The notes under the pieces are model-generated. The model was not told the origin of the DNA. It was given only the letters and a program-made list of their open reading frames with translations, and did not search any database. The translations under genes were made by a program, and so were the position numbers. Below are positions 6,602-7,471 of a stretch of DNA of 7,471 nt, one piece after another (position 1 is the stretch's first letter; each line of letters starts with the position of its first letter). This DNA comes from Eudoraea sp. (GTDB lineage Bacteria; Bacteroidota; Bacteroidia; Flavobacteriales; Flavobacteriaceae), in the NCBI GenBank assembly GCA_013042925.1, contig JABDPH010000237.1:1-7471 (forward strand), given 5' to 3'.

Positions 6602-7453
6602 ATGATACAAAGAAACCTTATAATTCTGATGTTATTTATGTTCATGGAACTAAATTTAAATGCTCAAGACTTAACCGTGGTTTCTTATAACATTCGATTG
6701 GATGTTGCTTCTGATAGCCTGAATCGATGGGACAACAGAAAGGACTTTTTAATCGGTCAGCTCAACTTTCACGGCCCTGATGTTTTTGGTATCCAGGAAG
6801 GATTATTACATCAGTTGGAAGAAATAAAGCAGGGAATGCCCGGGTATAAATATCTTGGAAAAGGGCGGGAGGATGGACTTAAAAATGGCGAATTTTCAGC
6901 AATTTTCTATGATTCAGAAAAGTTGGAACTACTTGAAGAAAATACTTTTTGGCTTTCTGAAACACCGCAATTACCATCAAAAGGATGGGACGCTGCTATA
7001 AAGAGAGTCTGTACCTACGGATTATTTAAAGTTAAAGGTGGAGCTCAATTTTTTTGGGTGTTTAATACTCATTTTGATCATAGAGGGGAAGAGGCCAGAA
7101 AAGAAAGTGTATTCTTGATTATGGAAAAAATACAAGAATTAAATAAGCAGAATTTACCTGTTATACTAACGGGTGATCTTAACCTAGAACCAGATCATCC
7201 GAGTATTTTATTACTCTCCAGTGCTATGCAGGATAGCCATCTCCTCGCCGGAGAAAAGGCTTTTGGTCCTGAAGGAACATTTAATGGCTTTAATTTCTCT
7301 GAACCCATAACAAGGAGGATAGATTATATATTCCTGTCAAAAACAGGATTTCAGCTTCTTAAATATGCTATACTGAGTGATTCTAAAGATTTGAGGTATC
7401 CTTCAGATCATTTCCCTGTTCTCGCAAAATTGTCCATTACCGAAAAAGAATGA
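6602..7453 (+). CDS. Secreted endonuclease/exonuclease/phosphatase (EEP) superfamily hydrolase
   Basis: A 283-residue protein with a cleavable Sec signal (residues 1-21, likely cut at LNA/QD), so periplasmic or secreted. The remainder is a complete EEP (DNase I/exonuclease III-like) domain with all core motifs in order: VVSYNIR (26-32, Asn30), GIQEG (63-67, metal ligand Glu66), NTHFDHRG (155-162, catalytic His157), GDLNLEP (191-197, Asp192 and Asn194), RRIDYIF (238-244, Asp241) and SDHFPV (268-273, Asp269-His270). An active metal-dependent phosphodiesterase or phosphatase is therefore expected. Substrates in the superfamily include nucleic acids, phosphoinositides and sphingomyelin, and sequence alone does not choose among them. 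The secretion signal and the 11-bp gap to the GH144 gene point to an extracytoplasmic role tied to glycan breakdown rather than DNA repair. In Bacteroidota such secreted EEP genes often sit in glycan-utilisation loci (recalled). The stop TGA overlaps a possible ATG at 7450 for a following gene. Confidence 0.88.
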   Translation: MIQRNLIILMLFMFMELNLNAQDLTVVSYNIRLDVASDSLNRWDNRKDFLIGQLNFHGPDVFGIQEGLLHQLEEIKQGMPGYKYLGKGREDGLKNGEFSAIFYDSEKLELLEENTFWLSETPQLPSKGWDAAIKRVCTYGLFKVKGGAQFFWVFNTHFDHRGEEARKESVFLIMEKIQELNKQNLPVILTGDLNLEPDHPSILLLSSAMQDSHLLAGEKAFGPEGTFNGFNFSEPITRRIDYIFLSKTGFQLLKYAILSDSKDLRYPSDHFPVLAKLSITEKE

Positions 7454-7471
7454 GGATAGCCCCTATGGCGG

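Overview
The window looks like ordinary chromosome from a Bacteroidota bacterium, most likely a free-living (perhaps marine) member of the Flavobacteriia. The grounds are AT-rich intergenic DNA, little or no Shine-Dalgarno sequence before the starts, Bacteroidota-type lipoprotein and Sec signals (LASC, LLSC, and an LNA/QD cleavage site), a DUF6090 protein (a Bacteroidota family), and a GH144 enzyme next to a secreted endonuclease/exonuclease/phosphatase (EEP) hydrolase. The genus is not determined.

Layout: positions 1-348 (minus) hold the N-terminal 116 codons of a ChrA-type chromate transporter, cut by the window edge. Immediately upstream of it on the same strand, 414-1748 encodes a complete YfcC/DcuC-type membrane carrier. 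A short AT-rich hairpin lies between the two, so co-transcription is possible but not certain. Reading away from these, 1943-3001 (plus) encodes a secreted protein whose motif order resembles CotH-type atypical kinases. Convergent to it, 3079-3786 (minus) is a DUF6090 single-pass membrane protein. A 289-bp divergent spacer follows. Then come an NTF2/SnoaL-like lipoprotein (4076-4588, plus) and, convergent to it, a TerB-like small acidic protein (4713-5048, minus). These two share a strong bidirectional terminator at 4642-4673.

From 5214 onward, on the plus strand, a GH144 (endo-beta-1,2-glucanase type) lipoprotein and an exported EEP-superfamily hydrolase are separated by only 11 bp and probably form an operon that continues past the window. 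This is the clearest functional unit: an exported glycan depolymerase paired with an exported phosphodiesterase/phosphatase-like enzyme. It is consistent with scavenging beta-1,2-glucans, possibly phospho-substituted periplasmic glucans of other bacteria. The rest are mostly single-gene units on alternating strands with no evident common pathway.

I found no tRNA, rRNA, CRISPR array, insertion sequence or phage gene. No clearly new multi-gene system is visible. The items most worth following are the CotH-like protein and the GH144-EEP pair.
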